Origin: an uncultured Rhodospirillales bacterium | GTDB taxonomy: Bacteria > Pseudomonadota > Alphaproteobacteria > ATCC43930 > CGMCC-115725 | NCBI GenBank assembly: GCA_903822185.1 | Contig: CAIJOA010000039.1 | Coordinates: 124,001 to 188,000 of the forward strand | Length of the DNA stretch: 64,000 nt | Direction of reading: 5' to 3' | In this document: positions 51,192-59,698 of the stretch, in pieces | Layout: each line of letters opens with the position of its first letter | Numbering within the stretch: the stretch's first letter is position 1 | Notes under the pieces: generated by a model | Told to the model about the DNA's origin: nothing | Databases searched by the model: none | The model's input: the letters and a program-made list of their open reading frames with translations, nothing else | Made by a program: the position numbers and the translations under genes

Positions 51192-53069
51192 ATGGATAGC
51201 AAGAACATGACCCTGCCTCGTCCGGTCGTTGACGCCTCGCTGAATAATCCGATTGATCACCCCAGCCCCCAAACGCTGCGGATCGAGGATTATGCCTTGA
51301 TCGGGAATTGCCGAACGGCCGCGCTGGTCGGGTTGAACGGCTCGATCGACTGGCTGGCGCTGCCGCGCTTCGACTCCCCGTCGTGTTTCTCCGCGCTACT
51401 GGGCAAGGCTGAAAACGGCCGGTGGATAATTGCTCCACAAGACCCGGTTCTCGCCACGGAACGGCGCTATCGCGGCGACACCATGATCCTCGAGACGCGC
51501 TTCCGCACCGCGGCCGGCAGTGTCGTCGTCATCGACTTCATGCCGAAGCCCGCCGCCGACGACATGATCGAGGTCATCCGCCTCATCCGCGGCGAGGAAG
51601 GCACCGTCGCGATGACGATGGAGGCTATCTTCCGGTTCGATTACGGCAGCATCGTCCCCTGGGTTCGCCGCGCCGATAACGGCATTCGCGCTGTCGCCGG
51701 ACCGGATGCGCTGCTGTTTCAAACCTCGTTGCCGCTCGAAGGTCGTGGCCCGACCACCGTCGCCGATTTCACCATCACCGCCGGACAGACCATTCCCTGC
51801 ACGTTGACTTGGTACCGCTCTCACCTGCCCGAACCGACGGTATCCGATCCGATGATCGCCTTGGCCGAAACCGAAAAGTCCTGGCAGGACTGGGCCGATC
51901 AATACGAGTTGCAGGGCGAGTGGCGCGAACCGGTTTTGCGCTCGCTGCTGACGCTGAAAGCGCTGACCTACAAGCCGTCCGGCGGCGTTGTCGCCGCACC
52001 GACCACGTCGCTGCCTGAGTCGCTCGGAGGCGTCCGCAATTGGGACTATCGCTATTGCTGGCTGCGTGACGCCACCTTCACGCTCTACGCGCTGGCGCTG
52101 TCGGGTTATCGCGACGAAGCCAAGGAATGGCGCGAATGGTTGTTGCGGGCGGTCGCCGGATCGCCCGAAGAGATACAGGTCATGTACGGCATTCGCGGCG
52201 AACGTCGCTTGCCGGAATTCGAATTGCCGTGGCTCGACGGTTATGCCGGCAGCAAACCGGTTCGCATCGGCAATGCCGCCTACACGCAGCGCCAGACCGA
52301 CATCTATGGAGAAATCATGGATGCGTTTTATTCGGCGCAGATGGCAGGCATCACTACAGCCGATGATGACGACGTGCAGAGGGTTCAGAGCAAGATGCTC
52401 GCATTCCTCGAGAAAAGCTGGAACCTCAATGATTCCGGCATCTGGGAAATGCGCGGTCCGGAGCGGCGCCATACCCATTCGGCGGTCATGGCCTGGGTCG
52501 CCTTCGACCGCGCGATCAAATCCGCCGAGAAATTCGGCCTCGAAGGGCCGGTCGATCGCTGGCGTGAATTGTGCCGAACAATCCATGAGGAAGTCTGCAG
52601 TAAAGGTGTCGATGAACGCGGTGTCTTCGTGCAGTCGTACGGCAGCAACGCACTCGACGCGGCGTTGTTGCGTATTCCGCTGGTCGGCTTCCTGCCGGCA
52701 GACGACCCGCGTGTCGTGCGGACAGCCGAGACCATCGCCAAAGAGCTGATGGTCGATGGCTATGTGCTGCGTTATCGATCGGAAGAAACCACCGATGGAT
52801 TGCCGCCGAACGAAGGCACCTTCCTCATCTGCTCATTCTGGCTGGCGGATAATTTCGCGCTGATGGGACGCGAACAGGAAGCGCGCGCGATTTTCGAGCG
52901 GCTACTTGCGATTCGCAACGATGTCGGGTTATTGGCCGAGGAATATGATCCGCGCGGCAAGCGGTTCCTCGGCAACTTCCCTCAGGCCTTTTCCCATATC
53001 GGCCTGATCAACACCGCGCATAATCTGTCGCTGCTGAAAGGACCCGCAAACCGCCGATCCATTCAGTGA
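51192..53069 (+). CDS. Glycoside hydrolase family 15 protein (glucoamylase/trehalase-like)
   Basis: A 625-residue cytoplasmic GH15 enzyme with no signal peptide. N-domain: IEDYALIGNCRTAALVGLNG and SIDWLALPRFDSPSCFSALL. Catalytic domain: RNWDYRYCWLRDATFTLYAL, the ETSLPE-like loop (TTSLPESLGG), YGIRGERRLPEFELPWLDGY and GLLAEEYDPRGKRFLGNFPQ, which holds the second catalytic Glu. Family members release glucose from alpha-glucans or act on trehalose. Starts at 51192 and 51207 are both possible. Convergent with the holin-like gene (stops overlap by 7 bases). Close to the glucokinase and pentose phosphate genes that would use glucose. Confidence 0.93.
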   Translation: MDSKNMTLPRPVVDASLNNPIDHPSPQTLRIEDYALIGNCRTAALVGLNGSIDWLALPRFDSPSCFSALLGKAENGRWIIAPQDPVLATERRYRGDTMILETRFRTAAGSVVVIDFMPKPAADDMIEVIRLIRGEEGTVAMTMEAIFRFDYGSIVPWVRRADNGIRAVAGPDALLFQTSLPLEGRGPTTVADFTITAGQTIPCTLTWYRSHLPEPTVSDPMIALAETEKSWQDWADQYELQGEWREPVLRSLLTLKALTYKPSGGVVAAPTTSLPESLGGVRNWDYRYCWLRDATFTLYALALSGYRDEAKEWREWLLRAVAGSPEEIQVMYGIRGERRLPEFELPWLDGYAGSKPVRIGNAAYTQRQTDIYGEIMDAFYSAQMAGITTADDDDVQRVQSKMLAFLEKSWNLNDSGIWEMRGPERRHTHSAVMAWVAFDRAIKSAEKFGLEGPVDRWRELCRTIHEEVCSKGVDERGVFVQSYGSNALDAALLRIPLVGFLPADDPRVVRTAETIAKELMVDGYVLRYRSEETTDGLPPNEGTFLICSFWLADNFALMGREQEARAIFERLLAIRNDVGLLAEEYDPRGKRFLGNFPQAFSHIGLINTAHNLSLLKGPANRRSIQ

Positions 53070-53500
53070 CCGTCGCGCTTTTTAAGCCCTAATAACAAGC
53101 CGCCGACCAAAGCACCGAGAATGAGTTCGACGGCATGTTTTTCAAACATCCGATGGATGTCATAGCCCTCCAGCATCTGTATGACCGGGTGTACCGGCGC
53201 GACAGGCGGAGGCGGCGACTTGCGGGTCAGTTGATAGGCTATTAAGGCCATCATCGCGCAGAACGCGATAAGGACCGCAGCGCATATCAGCGCGGCGTAA
53301 GCCGCACCCAGTTGCGGCGTAACGGCAAGCCATAACGCCGCGACACCACACCCGACCGCCGCCAAAGCGCCCAGCACCCCCAAAAAACCACAGACCGCGA
53401 CGCCGCCAACCTTCTTTTCGAAGGACACGCGCGCGGGCGCTGTCATGTTTTGCAGGACGATTTGCGCGCCGACTCTGACTAATTCTTCAACGATAGCCAT
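53063..53500 (-). CDS. Holin-like membrane protein (Phage_holin_3_6 / PF07332-type)
   Basis: A 145-residue protein: an amphipathic N-terminus (VEELVRVGAQIVLQNMTAPA), two strong transmembrane helices (FLGVLGALAAVGCGVAALWL and AAYAALICAAVLIAFCAMMA), a Pro-rich stretch and a C-terminal hydrophobic segment (AVELILGALVGGLLLGL). This resembles chromosomal holin-X-like proteins found next to DUF883 genes in stress clusters, not a phage lysis gene. It starts 7 bases after the DUF883 stop and shares its promoter. Confidence 0.8.
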   Translation of the reverse strand: MAIVEELVRVGAQIVLQNMTAPARVSFEKKVGGVAVCGFLGVLGALAAVGCGVAALWLAVTPQLGAAYAALICAAVLIAFCAMMALIAYQLTRKSPPPPVAPVHPVIQMLEGYDIHRMFEKHAVELILGALVGGLLLGLKKRDGH

Positions 53501-53507
53501 ACCGCGC

Positions 53508-53768
53508 TCAACGCACGAGCACGCGGCCGGCGAGCAGCCCGACGCCGAAAGCGATAAGAAGGCTGGCAACCGGCCGCTCTTCGACTTTCGCCGTCAAGGC
53601 AGCGACGGAACGCTCGCTCTCGGAAGAGATTGCGTCGTAAATGCGGCGCGCCTCCTCGGAAACGGTTGCCGTGGCACCGGTCTTCAGATGGTCCATCAGG
53701 GCGGCGATATCGCTCTTGAGTGCCTGAATGTCCTTCGTGATCGTATCGATATCCGCCGTATTGGCCAT
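53508..53768 (-). CDS. DUF883 (ElaB/YqjD-like) membrane-anchored protein
   Basis: An 86-residue protein: an N-terminal helical, coiled-coil-like region (DTITKDIQALKSDIAALMDH), a charged helix, then a single C-terminal helix (SLLIAFGVGLLAGRVLVR) with the glycine-rich GxGxLxGxLL pattern of ElaB/YqjD relatives, which anchor ribosomes or tail to membranes in stationary phase. The ATG at 53768 has a perfect AGGAGGT site. An exact EcfG-type promoter lies 40 bases upstream. First of a two-gene operon with the holin-like gene. Confidence 0.88.
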   Translation of the reverse strand: MANTADIDTITKDIQALKSDIAALMDHLKTGATATVSEEARRIYDAISSESERSVAALTAKVEERPVASLLIAFGVGLLAGRVLVR

Positions 53769-53807
53769 GAAACCTCCTGTAAGAAACCTTTTGTCAGCCG
53801 TGAATTC

Positions 53808-53832
53808 AACGCATTCACGGTCATACTGTTCC
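53808..53832 (-). promoter_or_regulatory. Sigma-EcfG-type promoter of the DUF883 operon
   Basis: Minus strand GGAAC (53832-53828), 16 bases, CGTT (53811-53808): an exact match to the alphaproteobacterial general stress consensus GGAAC-N16/17-CGTT. The -10 end is 40 bases from the ATG, leaving a normal leader with AGGAGGT. Confidence 0.7.
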
Positions 53833-53872
53833 ATCAACGGAATACGTAAACGCTTAAACCAAGAGGCTTTCG

Positions 53873-54085
53873 ATGAGCGACCTTAGCGCCTATCGCATTA
53901 TGGGTTTCCTGGCAGTCCTGACCGGTGTCGCAGCGCTCGCCCTTGCCAGCGCTTCGGTCGCCGGCATCAATCTGGGCAGTCTCGATTTCTCGGCGAGTGT
54001 ATTCGGCGATGCGTTGTGGCGCTGGCCCATCGCGCTGGCCGCCTTGACCGCCGGTGTCTATCTGCTGCTTTTCGACGCGGAGTAA
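53873..54085 (+). CDS. Small two-helix membrane protein, function unknown
   Basis: A 70-residue protein with two hydrophobic helices (IMGFLAVLTGVAALALASAS and WPIALAALTAGVYLLLF) joined by a short loop. AAGAGG lies about 7 bases before the ATG. No family recognised. It is divergent from the DUF883 operon and convergent with a DUF1328 gene, within a group of small envelope proteins likely to be stress-induced. Confidence 0.7.
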   Translation: MSDLSAYRIMGFLAVLTGVAALALASASVAGINLGSLDFSASVFGDALWRWPIALAALTAGVYLLLFDAE

Positions 54086-54098
54086 TTGCGAGAAGGCG

Positions 54099-54278
54099 TT
54101 AAGGCGCGCGCGGCGGTTCGCGCGTGACCAACGATGCGATGAATGAAACGATAAAGAGCGCCAAGAAGATCAAGAATAGAAATTTGGCGATTTCGGCCGC
54201 GCCGACCGCGATATTGGTAAAGCCCAGTAGGCCGGATACCAGAGCGACAACTAGAAACGTAACGGTCCAATACAACAT
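54099..54278 (-). CDS. DUF1328 (YtjA-like) small membrane protein
   Basis: A 59-residue protein. It begins MLYWTVTFLVVALVSGLLGF and continues TNIAVGAAEIAKFLFLIFLA with a second helix FIVSFIASLV and a basic/Pro tail: the full DUF1328 pattern with two helices. GGAGG lies 7-11 bases before the ATG at 54278. Relatives are widespread in proteobacteria, often induced by stress; their role is unknown. Convergent with the 70-residue protein gene. Confidence 0.9.
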   Translation of the reverse strand: MLYWTVTFLVVALVSGLLGFTNIAVGAAEIAKFLFLIFLALFIVSFIASLVTREPPRAP

Positions 54279-54371
54279 CGCATATCCTCCAATCCCCTAG
54301 GGGCGATCGAACAAGCGATCGTCGGAAGAGCGAGGAAATAACGGCGATGTTACTGAGAAGTTGCAGCCCGC

Positions 54372-55121
54372 CTAAGACGGGTCGCTGAAAAGATCTTCCA
54401 AGCCCTTATCCCAAAGATGGATACCGCCGGTGATGCCGTTCACGTTGGCGGCGATCTTAACATTCTCGGGCAGCTTGAAATCGATCCGGTTAGCATTGCC
54501 GCCACCAAGATAGAGCGTGTCGTAATTAACGAAAGTCTCGACAACTTTCAGCGATTTTTCCAACCGCCGATTCCATTTGTCCCGGCCCTTTTCACGGCGG
54601 GCGGCATCGCCGAGATAAAGATCATAGGTCAGGTCGTGCGCCAGCGGGTGTTGGCCCAGTTCCAGATGCGGCAGAAGGCGACCGTTGAGGAAGAACGACG
54701 ACCCGATCCCCGTACCGAGCGTCAGCACGAGTTCCAATCCTTTGCCGTCAACGACCCCAAGCCCCTGCACGTCGGCATCGTTGAGAACGCGCGCGGGCTT
54801 GCCGAAACGTTTTGTCAGTGCCGCGGCAAGGTTGGTGCCGCTCCACGATTCGGTACCGAGGTTCGGCGCGGTATGGACGACGTCGCGCTTTACATAACCG
54901 GGAAAACCGGCCGAGATCCGGTCAAATGCCGGGAGTTGTTCCGCCAAGCCGGAAATCTCATTGAGGATCGCATCCGGCGTCGCGGGGTGCGGCGTATCGA
55001 CCCTCACCTCGGGATGCATCAGAGCGCCCTTCTTATCGAGCACCGCTGCCTTGACGTGCGTGCCGCCGATATCGATGGCGAAGGTTGCCGCCGCGCCCAA
55101 AGTGCTCGCTTTTGCCGCCAT
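54372..55121 (-). CDS. ppgK: ROK-family glucokinase, polyphosphate glucokinase-like
   Basis: A 249-residue sugar kinase. FAIDIGGTHVKAAVLDKKGA is the ATPase phosphate-1 motif, ISAGFPGYVKRD and ARVLNDADVQGLGVVDGKGL (Asn-Asp catalytic pair) follow, and LVLTLGTGIGSSFFLNGRLL is the phosphate-2 loop. The compact length and the LPHLELGQHPL segment match PpgK-type enzymes, which phosphorylate glucose with polyphosphate or ATP; the phosphoryl donor cannot be told from sequence. It follows pgl by 3 bases at the end of gnd-zwf-pgl-ppgK. Confidence 0.88.
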   Translation of the reverse strand: MAAKASTLGAAATFAIDIGGTHVKAAVLDKKGALMHPEVRVDTPHPATPDAILNEISGLAEQLPAFDRISAGFPGYVKRDVVHTAPNLGTESWSGTNLAAALTKRFGKPARVLNDADVQGLGVVDGKGLELVLTLGTGIGSSFFLNGRLLPHLELGQHPLAHDLTYDLYLGDAARREKGRDKWNRRLEKSLKVVETFVNYDTLYLGGGNANRIDFKLPENVKIAANVNGITGGIHLWDKGLEDLFSDPS

Positions 55122-55124
55122 TAC

Positions 55125-55877
55125 CTATCGACTCCCCGCCGCGCCTCGATCGACAAACCAACGCAAACGACCCGCCGGCTGAATCCTTGCAGCGGGCAGA
55201 TCGTCGTCCTGCCAAATACGCGTGAGGATCGGATGCTTGTCCGCTCCCGTCACCAGGAACCCAACCTCGCCCGCGCTTTCCAACACCGGCGGCGTCAGCG
55301 TAAGGCGAGGTTCGTTATCCGGTCCCATCGCGGGCACCGCCCAGCGGGTGCGTTCGTCGAGCGCCAAGCTGTTCGGGAAAAGCGACGCCGTATGGCCGTC
55401 TTCACCCACGCCGAGCAGCGTCGCGGCGAAAAGCGACCGTTCCGCAGCCAAAGCGGGCTCGCCGTAAAAGGCCTTCAGATCGTCTTCATAGGCCGCAGCG
55501 ATCTTCGCCGCGTCGCCCAGCTCCGTCGGCACGCGGTGAATGCTGGCGGCGGGGATCGGAACATGGTCGAACAGTGCCTCACGCACCATGCGATAATTGC
55601 TGCGCGGGCTGTCGGATGGAACGAGACGTTCATCGCCGAAAAACCAGTGCGCGCGATCCCACGGGAAACGATCGCGGAACGGCGCGGCAGCCAGCATCGC
55701 GTAGAGTATGCGGGGTGTCGATCCACCGGAAAGGCAGAAACCCGGCCCGCCTTCGACAGCAAGCGCGCGTTCCAACAACCATTCGGCCGCGGCTCGAGCC
55801 GCACTCGCCTGGTCGTCTAGCACCAGCCGTTCGATTTGCGAGGCATTGGCCATCGCCACGCGGGCTTGCATCATCAT
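55125..55877 (-). CDS. pgl: 6-phosphogluconolactonase
   Basis: A 250-residue lactonase of the DevB/SOL family. FCLSGGSTPRILYAMLAAAP near the N-terminus, WFFGDERLVPSDSPRSNYRM and LLGVGEDGHTASLFPNSLAL are diagnostic. The ATG at 55877 overlaps the zwf stop (ATGA); a second ATG is adjacent at 55874 and another at 55853. It hydrolyses 6-phosphogluconolactone to 6-phosphogluconate, the second oxidative pentose phosphate step, between zwf and gnd. Confidence 0.95.
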   Translation of the reverse strand: MMMQARVAMANASQIERLVLDDQASAARAAAEWLLERALAVEGGPGFCLSGGSTPRILYAMLAAAPFRDRFPWDRAHWFFGDERLVPSDSPRSNYRMVREALFDHVPIPAASIHRVPTELGDAAKIAAAYEDDLKAFYGEPALAAERSLFAATLLGVGEDGHTASLFPNSLALDERTRWAVPAMGPDNEPRLTLTPPVLESAGEVGFLVTGADKHPILTRIWQDDDLPAARIQPAGRLRWFVDRGAAGSR

Positions 55878-57406
55878 GGCTTCGCCCGCGTCGCAATCCT
55901 GCGCCAATGACGGCCATCGCGTTCCAAGAGATCGTCCGCCGTTGATGGTCCCTCGCCGCCGGCCGGATAGATCGTCAGATCGCGCGCCGGTGATTCGCGC
56001 CAATCGTCGAGGAAAGGCTGTACCACGCGCCACCCGCTTTCGATTTCGGCGGCTTGTTGGAACAGCGTTGCGTCACCGATCATGCAATCATAGAGCAAAG
56101 TTTCGTACCCGGTCGTCGGCTGAACGGCGAAGTAATCTTTGTATTTGAAATCCATCCGCACGCCTTCGAGCTCTAGCCGTGGCCCTGGCACCTTCGCGTT
56201 GAATTGCAATGCGATGCCCTCATCCGGCTGGATGCGGATGACGATAAAATTTTCGGCCAAGGAATCGACTGGGGTATCGCGGAACAGCGTGAACGGCGCT
56301 TCTTTGAATTTCACCGCCACTTCAGTACGGCGCGCGGCAAGCGCCTTGCCGGTACGCAGGTAAAACGGCACGCCGGCCCAGCGCCAGTTGTCGATCTGAA
56401 GCCGAAGCGCAGTGTATGTTTCGGTGGTGCTGCCGCGATCGACATCCTGGGATTTGCGATAGGCCTCGATCTTCTTGCCGTCGATCGTCCCGGCGCCGTA
56501 TTGCCCGCGCACAGCATCGCGCATCACGTCATCGGACGAGAAAGGCCGCACAGCGGCAAGGACTTTCGCTTTTTCGGCGCGCACGGCGTCGGCGACGAAG
56601 CTGGTCGGCGGTTCCATCGCCACCAGCGACATGATCTGAAACAGATGATTGGGCACCATGTCGCGCAGCGCGCCGGTTTCGTCATAGAACTTGCCGCGCG
56701 ATTCGACGCCGACGCTTTCGGCGGCGGTAATCTGAACGTGATCGATGCGGTCACGATTCCATAGCGATTCAAACAGTCCGTTGGCGAAGCGCAACGCCAT
56801 GATGTTCTGGACGGTCTCTTTGCCGAGGAAATGATCGATGCGGTAAATCTGCGATTCGGCAAAGACCGACAGCAGTTTCTTATTCAGGTCTTTTGCCGAC
56901 GCGAGGTCGGTGCCGAACGGCTTTTCGACGATAATGCGGCGCCAGCCTTTGTCTTCGTGCGTCAGATTTTTATCGCCGAGACATTTAACGATCGGAACAA
57001 AGGCCGAAGGCGGCGTCGCCAGGTAGTACACGCGATTGCCCGGGATCTTTCGTTTTTTCTCGACCTCGTTCAGCTTGGCTTCGAGCCGGTCATAGGCCGC
57101 CGCGTCCTCGAATTCGCCTTGGACGTAGCTCGCGCGGTCGAGCAGCCAAGTGACGATTTTTGCCGACAGTTTCTGCCCGGCATGGTCGGTCAGACCTTTG
57201 TGCAGCAGCTCGCGGAAATTATCGTCGGAGCGATCGGAATGGGCGAAGCCGACGATCGCGAAGGAATCGGAAAGTTGCTTCGCCGCAGCCAGACGATAAA
57301 TCGTCGGCATCAGCAAGCGCGCGGTCAGATCCCCGGACGCTCCGAAAATGACGAAGCTGCACGGATCGGCCTGCTTAATATCGGAGGTTTTAGCGCGTGC
57401 CGCCAT
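55874..57406 (-). CDS. zwf: Glucose-6-phosphate 1-dehydrogenase
   Basis: A 510-residue enzyme. [20 protein letters not shown] holds the dinucleotide site (GASGDL), [20 protein letters not shown] is the substrate and catalytic motif (RIDHxLGKE), and the C-domain runs to [10 protein letters not shown]. The ATG at 57406 overlaps the last 17 bases of gnd; a further in-frame ATG at 57424 is possible. It oxidises glucose-6-phosphate and yields NADPH. Coupled to pgl by an ATGA overlap. Confidence 0.96.
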   Translation of the reverse strand: MAARAKTSDIKQADPCSFVIFGASGDLTARLLMPTIYRLAAAKQLSDSFAIVGFAHSDRSDDNFRELLHKGLTDHAGQKLSAKIVTWLLDRASYVQGEFEDAAAYDRLEAKLNEVEKKRKIPGNRVYYLATPPSAFVPIVKCLGDKNLTHEDKGWRRIIVEKPFGTDLASAKDLNKKLLSVFAESQIYRIDHFLGKETVQNIMALRFANGLFESLWNRDRIDHVQITAAESVGVESRGKFYDETGALRDMVPNHLFQIMSLVAMEPPTSFVADAVRAEKAKVLAAVRPFSSDDVMRDAVRGQYGAGTIDGKKIEAYRKSQDVDRGSTTETYTALRLQIDNWRWAGVPFYLRTGKALAARRTEVAVKFKEAPFTLFRDTPVDSLAENFIVIRIQPDEGIALQFNAKVPGPRLELEGVRMDFKYKDYFAVQPTTGYETLLYDCMIGDATLFQQAAEIESGWRVVQPFLDDWRESPARDLTIYPAGGEGPSTADDLLERDGRHWRRIATRAKP

Positions 57407-58388
57407 GAGTCCCCGGCTCGACATGGCCGCCGAATCCTTTACGCATTGCCGAGAGCAGCCGCATGGCAAAGCTTTCGGGCTGACGCGACCGGAAACGCGC
57501 GAACAGCGCCGCCGACAACACATCCGCTGGTACAGCCTCGGCGACAGCCGCGTTGATGGTCCAGCGGCCCTCGCCCGAATCCTCGACATAACCGCTATAA
57601 CCGTCGAGCTTGCCGTTCTCGGCCAAGGCAGACGCGGTCAGATCGAGCAACCAGGACGAGATCACGCTACCGCGCCGCCAGACTTCGGCGATATCGGCGA
57701 TGTTCAGATCGAAGCGATGTTCAACCGGAAGGCTTTCGCTGTTCGCATTTTGCAGGATGTCGAAGCCTTCGGCATAAGCCTGCATCAGGCCGTATTCGAT
57801 GCCGTTATGAACCATTTTGACGAAATGCCCGGCACCGACGGGACCGGCATAGAGATAGCCCTTCTCAGGCCGCGGATCGTGACCGTCGCGATGCGGGGTC
57901 TTCGGAATGTCGCCGGTACCGGGCGCCAAGGTCTGAAAGATCGGATCGAGACGATCGACCACGGCTTTGTCGCCGCCGATCATTAGGCAATAGCCACGTT
58001 CGATGCCCCAAATGCCGCCGCTGGTGCCGGCATCGACATAATGGATGCCCTTCGCCGCAACCGTCTTGCCGCGCCGGATATCGTCCTGCCAGAAGGAATT
58101 GCCGCCGTCGATGATGACATCATCTGCCGCCATCAGCCCGGCGAGAGTCGTCACGGTTTCTTCGGTGGCCGCGCCCGCAGGCAGCATGACCCAAACCGCG
58201 CGCGGTGGTTTTAGTTTTTGAACGAGTTCTTGAAGACTGGACGCGCCGGCGATGGATTTCCCATCAGACAGCGTTTTGATCGCATCGGCGTTGCGATCGA
58301 AGACGACACATTCATGACCGGCTTTGACCAAGCGCCGCGCGATGTTGGCGCCCATACGGCCGAGGCCGATGATTCCAAGTTGCATCAT
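57390..58388 (-). CDS. gnd: 6-phosphogluconate dehydrogenase, decarboxylating (short GndA type)
   Basis: A 332-residue enzyme of the shorter, YqeC/GndA-like class (the classical form is about 470). The nucleotide site is [20 protein letters not shown], then [20 protein letters not shown] (the GxSGG substrate motif) and [20 protein letters not shown] (catalytic Lys with HNGIEY). ATG-ATG at 58388/58385 follows GAGGAAAG. This class often prefers NAD+. First gene of the gnd-zwf-pgl-ppgK operon; a variant EcfG promoter lies 95 bases upstream. Confidence 0.95.
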   Translation of the reverse strand: MMQLGIIGLGRMGANIARRLVKAGHECVVFDRNADAIKTLSDGKSIAGASSLQELVQKLKPPRAVWVMLPAGAATEETVTTLAGLMAADDVIIDGGNSFWQDDIRRGKTVAAKGIHYVDAGTSGGIWGIERGYCLMIGGDKAVVDRLDPIFQTLAPGTGDIPKTPHRDGHDPRPEKGYLYAGPVGAGHFVKMVHNGIEYGLMQAYAEGFDILQNANSESLPVEHRFDLNIADIAEVWRRGSVISSWLLDLTASALAENGKLDGYSGYVEDSGEGRWTINAAVAEAVPADVLSAALFARFRSRQPESFAMRLLSAMRKGFGGHVEPGTHGGTR

Positions 58389-58482
58389 CTTTCCTCGTTT
58401 TTACGCCGTAGCCGAATCGATAGACGCATCGATCATTCTTTCCAGAGAGGCTGGGAGAGCGGACTAACATCCGCCATCCCAT

Positions 58483-58507
58483 AACCCTCTGAAAAGAAGA
58501 ACGTTCC
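58483..58507 (-). promoter_or_regulatory. Possible sigma-EcfG promoter of the gnd operon
   Basis: Minus strand GGAAC (58507-58503), 16 bases, GGTT (58486-58483). The consensus -10 is CGTT; only the first base differs. It lies 95 bases before the gnd start in the sodB-gnd gap. Confidence 0.4.
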
Positions 58508-58516
58508 TAAGTGGAC

Positions 58517-59116
58517 TTAGGCCTTCGCGATGTTCTGCGCGACGAAGTCCCAATTCACCAGATTCTCGAGGAAGGACTTCACGAAGTCCGGCCGGCGATT
58601 CTGGAAATCGAGGTAATAGGCATGTTCCCACACGTCGCAGGTCAGCAGCGGCGTCTGGTTGGTGACGAGCGGATCGACCGCGTTCGGTGTCTTGGTGATC
58701 TTGAGCGAGCCAGCTTCGAGCACGAGCCAGGCCCAGCCGCTGCCGAACTGAGTCGTCGCCGCGGTCTGGAAATCGGTGGCGAACTTGTCGTAGCCGCCGA
58801 AAGCCTGATCGATCCGCGCGCCGATGTCGCCGGTCGGCTTGCCGCCGCCCTTCGGCTTCATGCCGTTCCAGAAGAAGGTGTGGTTCCACACCTGAGCGGC
58901 GTTGTTGAAGATCGTCGCCTTCGAATCGTCCTTCGCGGTTTCACGAATGACTTCGATCAGCGACTTGGCCGCCAGCGGCGTGCCGTCGGTCAGCTTGTTC
59001 AGCGTATCGACATAGGTCTTGTGATGTTTGCCGTAATGGAACTCGAGCGTCTTGGCCGACATGACCGGCTCGAGCGCGTCTTGGGCATAAGGCAGGGGGG
59101 GAAGTTCAAAAGCCAT
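58517..59116 (-). CDS. sodB: Superoxide dismutase, Fe type
   Basis: A 199-residue Fe/Mn-family enzyme. Metal ligands: His in LEFHYGKHHKTYVDTLNKL, His in NNAAQVWNHTFFWNGM, and Asp/His in the DVWEHAYYLDFQNRRPDF signature. TQFGSGWAWLV favours the iron-type subgroup. No signal peptide, so cytoplasmic. GTGAGGATG precedes the ATG at 59116. An exact EcfG promoter lies 60 bases upstream. It stands alone between the gnd operon and the OmpA gene. Confidence 0.96.
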   Translation of the reverse strand: MAFELPPLPYAQDALEPVMSAKTLEFHYGKHHKTYVDTLNKLTDGTPLAAKSLIEVIRETAKDDSKATIFNNAAQVWNHTFFWNGMKPKGGGKPTGDIGARIDQAFGGYDKFATDFQTAATTQFGSGWAWLVLEAGSLKITKTPNAVDPLVTNQTPLLTCDVWEHAYYLDFQNRRPDFVKSFLENLVNWDFVAQNIAKA

Positions 59117-59176
59117 AGCATCCTCACTTTGTGTTTGTTATCGCGGCGCCACGAGAAAACAGACTTACTCCGTCAA

Positions 59177-59201
59177 AACGACACAGAACAGGACCAGTTC
59201 C
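59177..59201 (-). promoter_or_regulatory. Sigma-EcfG-type promoter of sodB
   Basis: Minus strand GGAAC (59201-59197), 16 bases, CGTT (59180-59177), an exact match to the general stress consensus. The -10 end lies 60 bases before the sodB ATG. Confidence 0.7.
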
Positions 59202-59698
59202 TGCCGCAATCGTCATTTTGGACGGTGAGAAAGCCTTCTCGTCTTCGACTTGAGAGATCGAGCTAGAAGATAATAATGATTCGCAAGTGAACTCGACCCA
59301 ACCGCACTGGTCGAGAAAAGGAAAAATGGTCGGCACGTGTGACACGTAACGGCGACACCCTCAATGTACAGCGGGGCGCCTTTATCTGACGCGGTCCCGT
59401 CAATCTACACCATCGGCACTGTCGATGTTGATGTCACATCAACGGTGGCGGGCAGAGCCTGCGCAGGGGCGCAGTTATTTGCTCGTACATGCCAAAACCA
59501 GCCCGTGCAAGCTTTTTGGTTTGGCCGCTCCGGCCCGAAAATGCCTCTTCGCAAATGCGGCAAATGGGTGGCGTGGCGGCGTCGGACCGCCAATGTGAAA
59601 ACCAGTTTAGTCATTGTTTTTCTTGAAGGGGTCACGATTTCGCCCCGATCACTTGGGAGAGTTACCGCAGTGCAAAATTAGTTAGAAGGCCGTACCCA
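59202..59698. other. Non-coding stretch between sodB and the ompA-like gene
   Basis: This and the adjoining sodB leader form the only gene-free stretch over 300 bases in the window. The open frames here have no ribosome sites and do not resemble proteins. It contains a short palindrome near 59426 (TGTTGATGTCACATCAACGG) and other minor repeats, but no tRNA or recognisable ncRNA. It should hold the promoter and leader of the porin gene. AGAAGG, about 11 bases before 59699, is the likely ribosome site. Confidence 0.5.

Noticed and set aside
53063-53500. Prophage remnant because of a holin-like protein
   Set aside because: No endolysin, integrase or phage structural gene nearby; such holin-like proteins beside DUF883 genes are ordinary chromosomal membrane proteins.
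59364-59681. Open frame of 105 codons on the plus strand between sodB and the porin gene
   Set aside because: No ribosome site, no recognisable family, irregular codon use compared with neighbours; treated as promoter/leader DNA.
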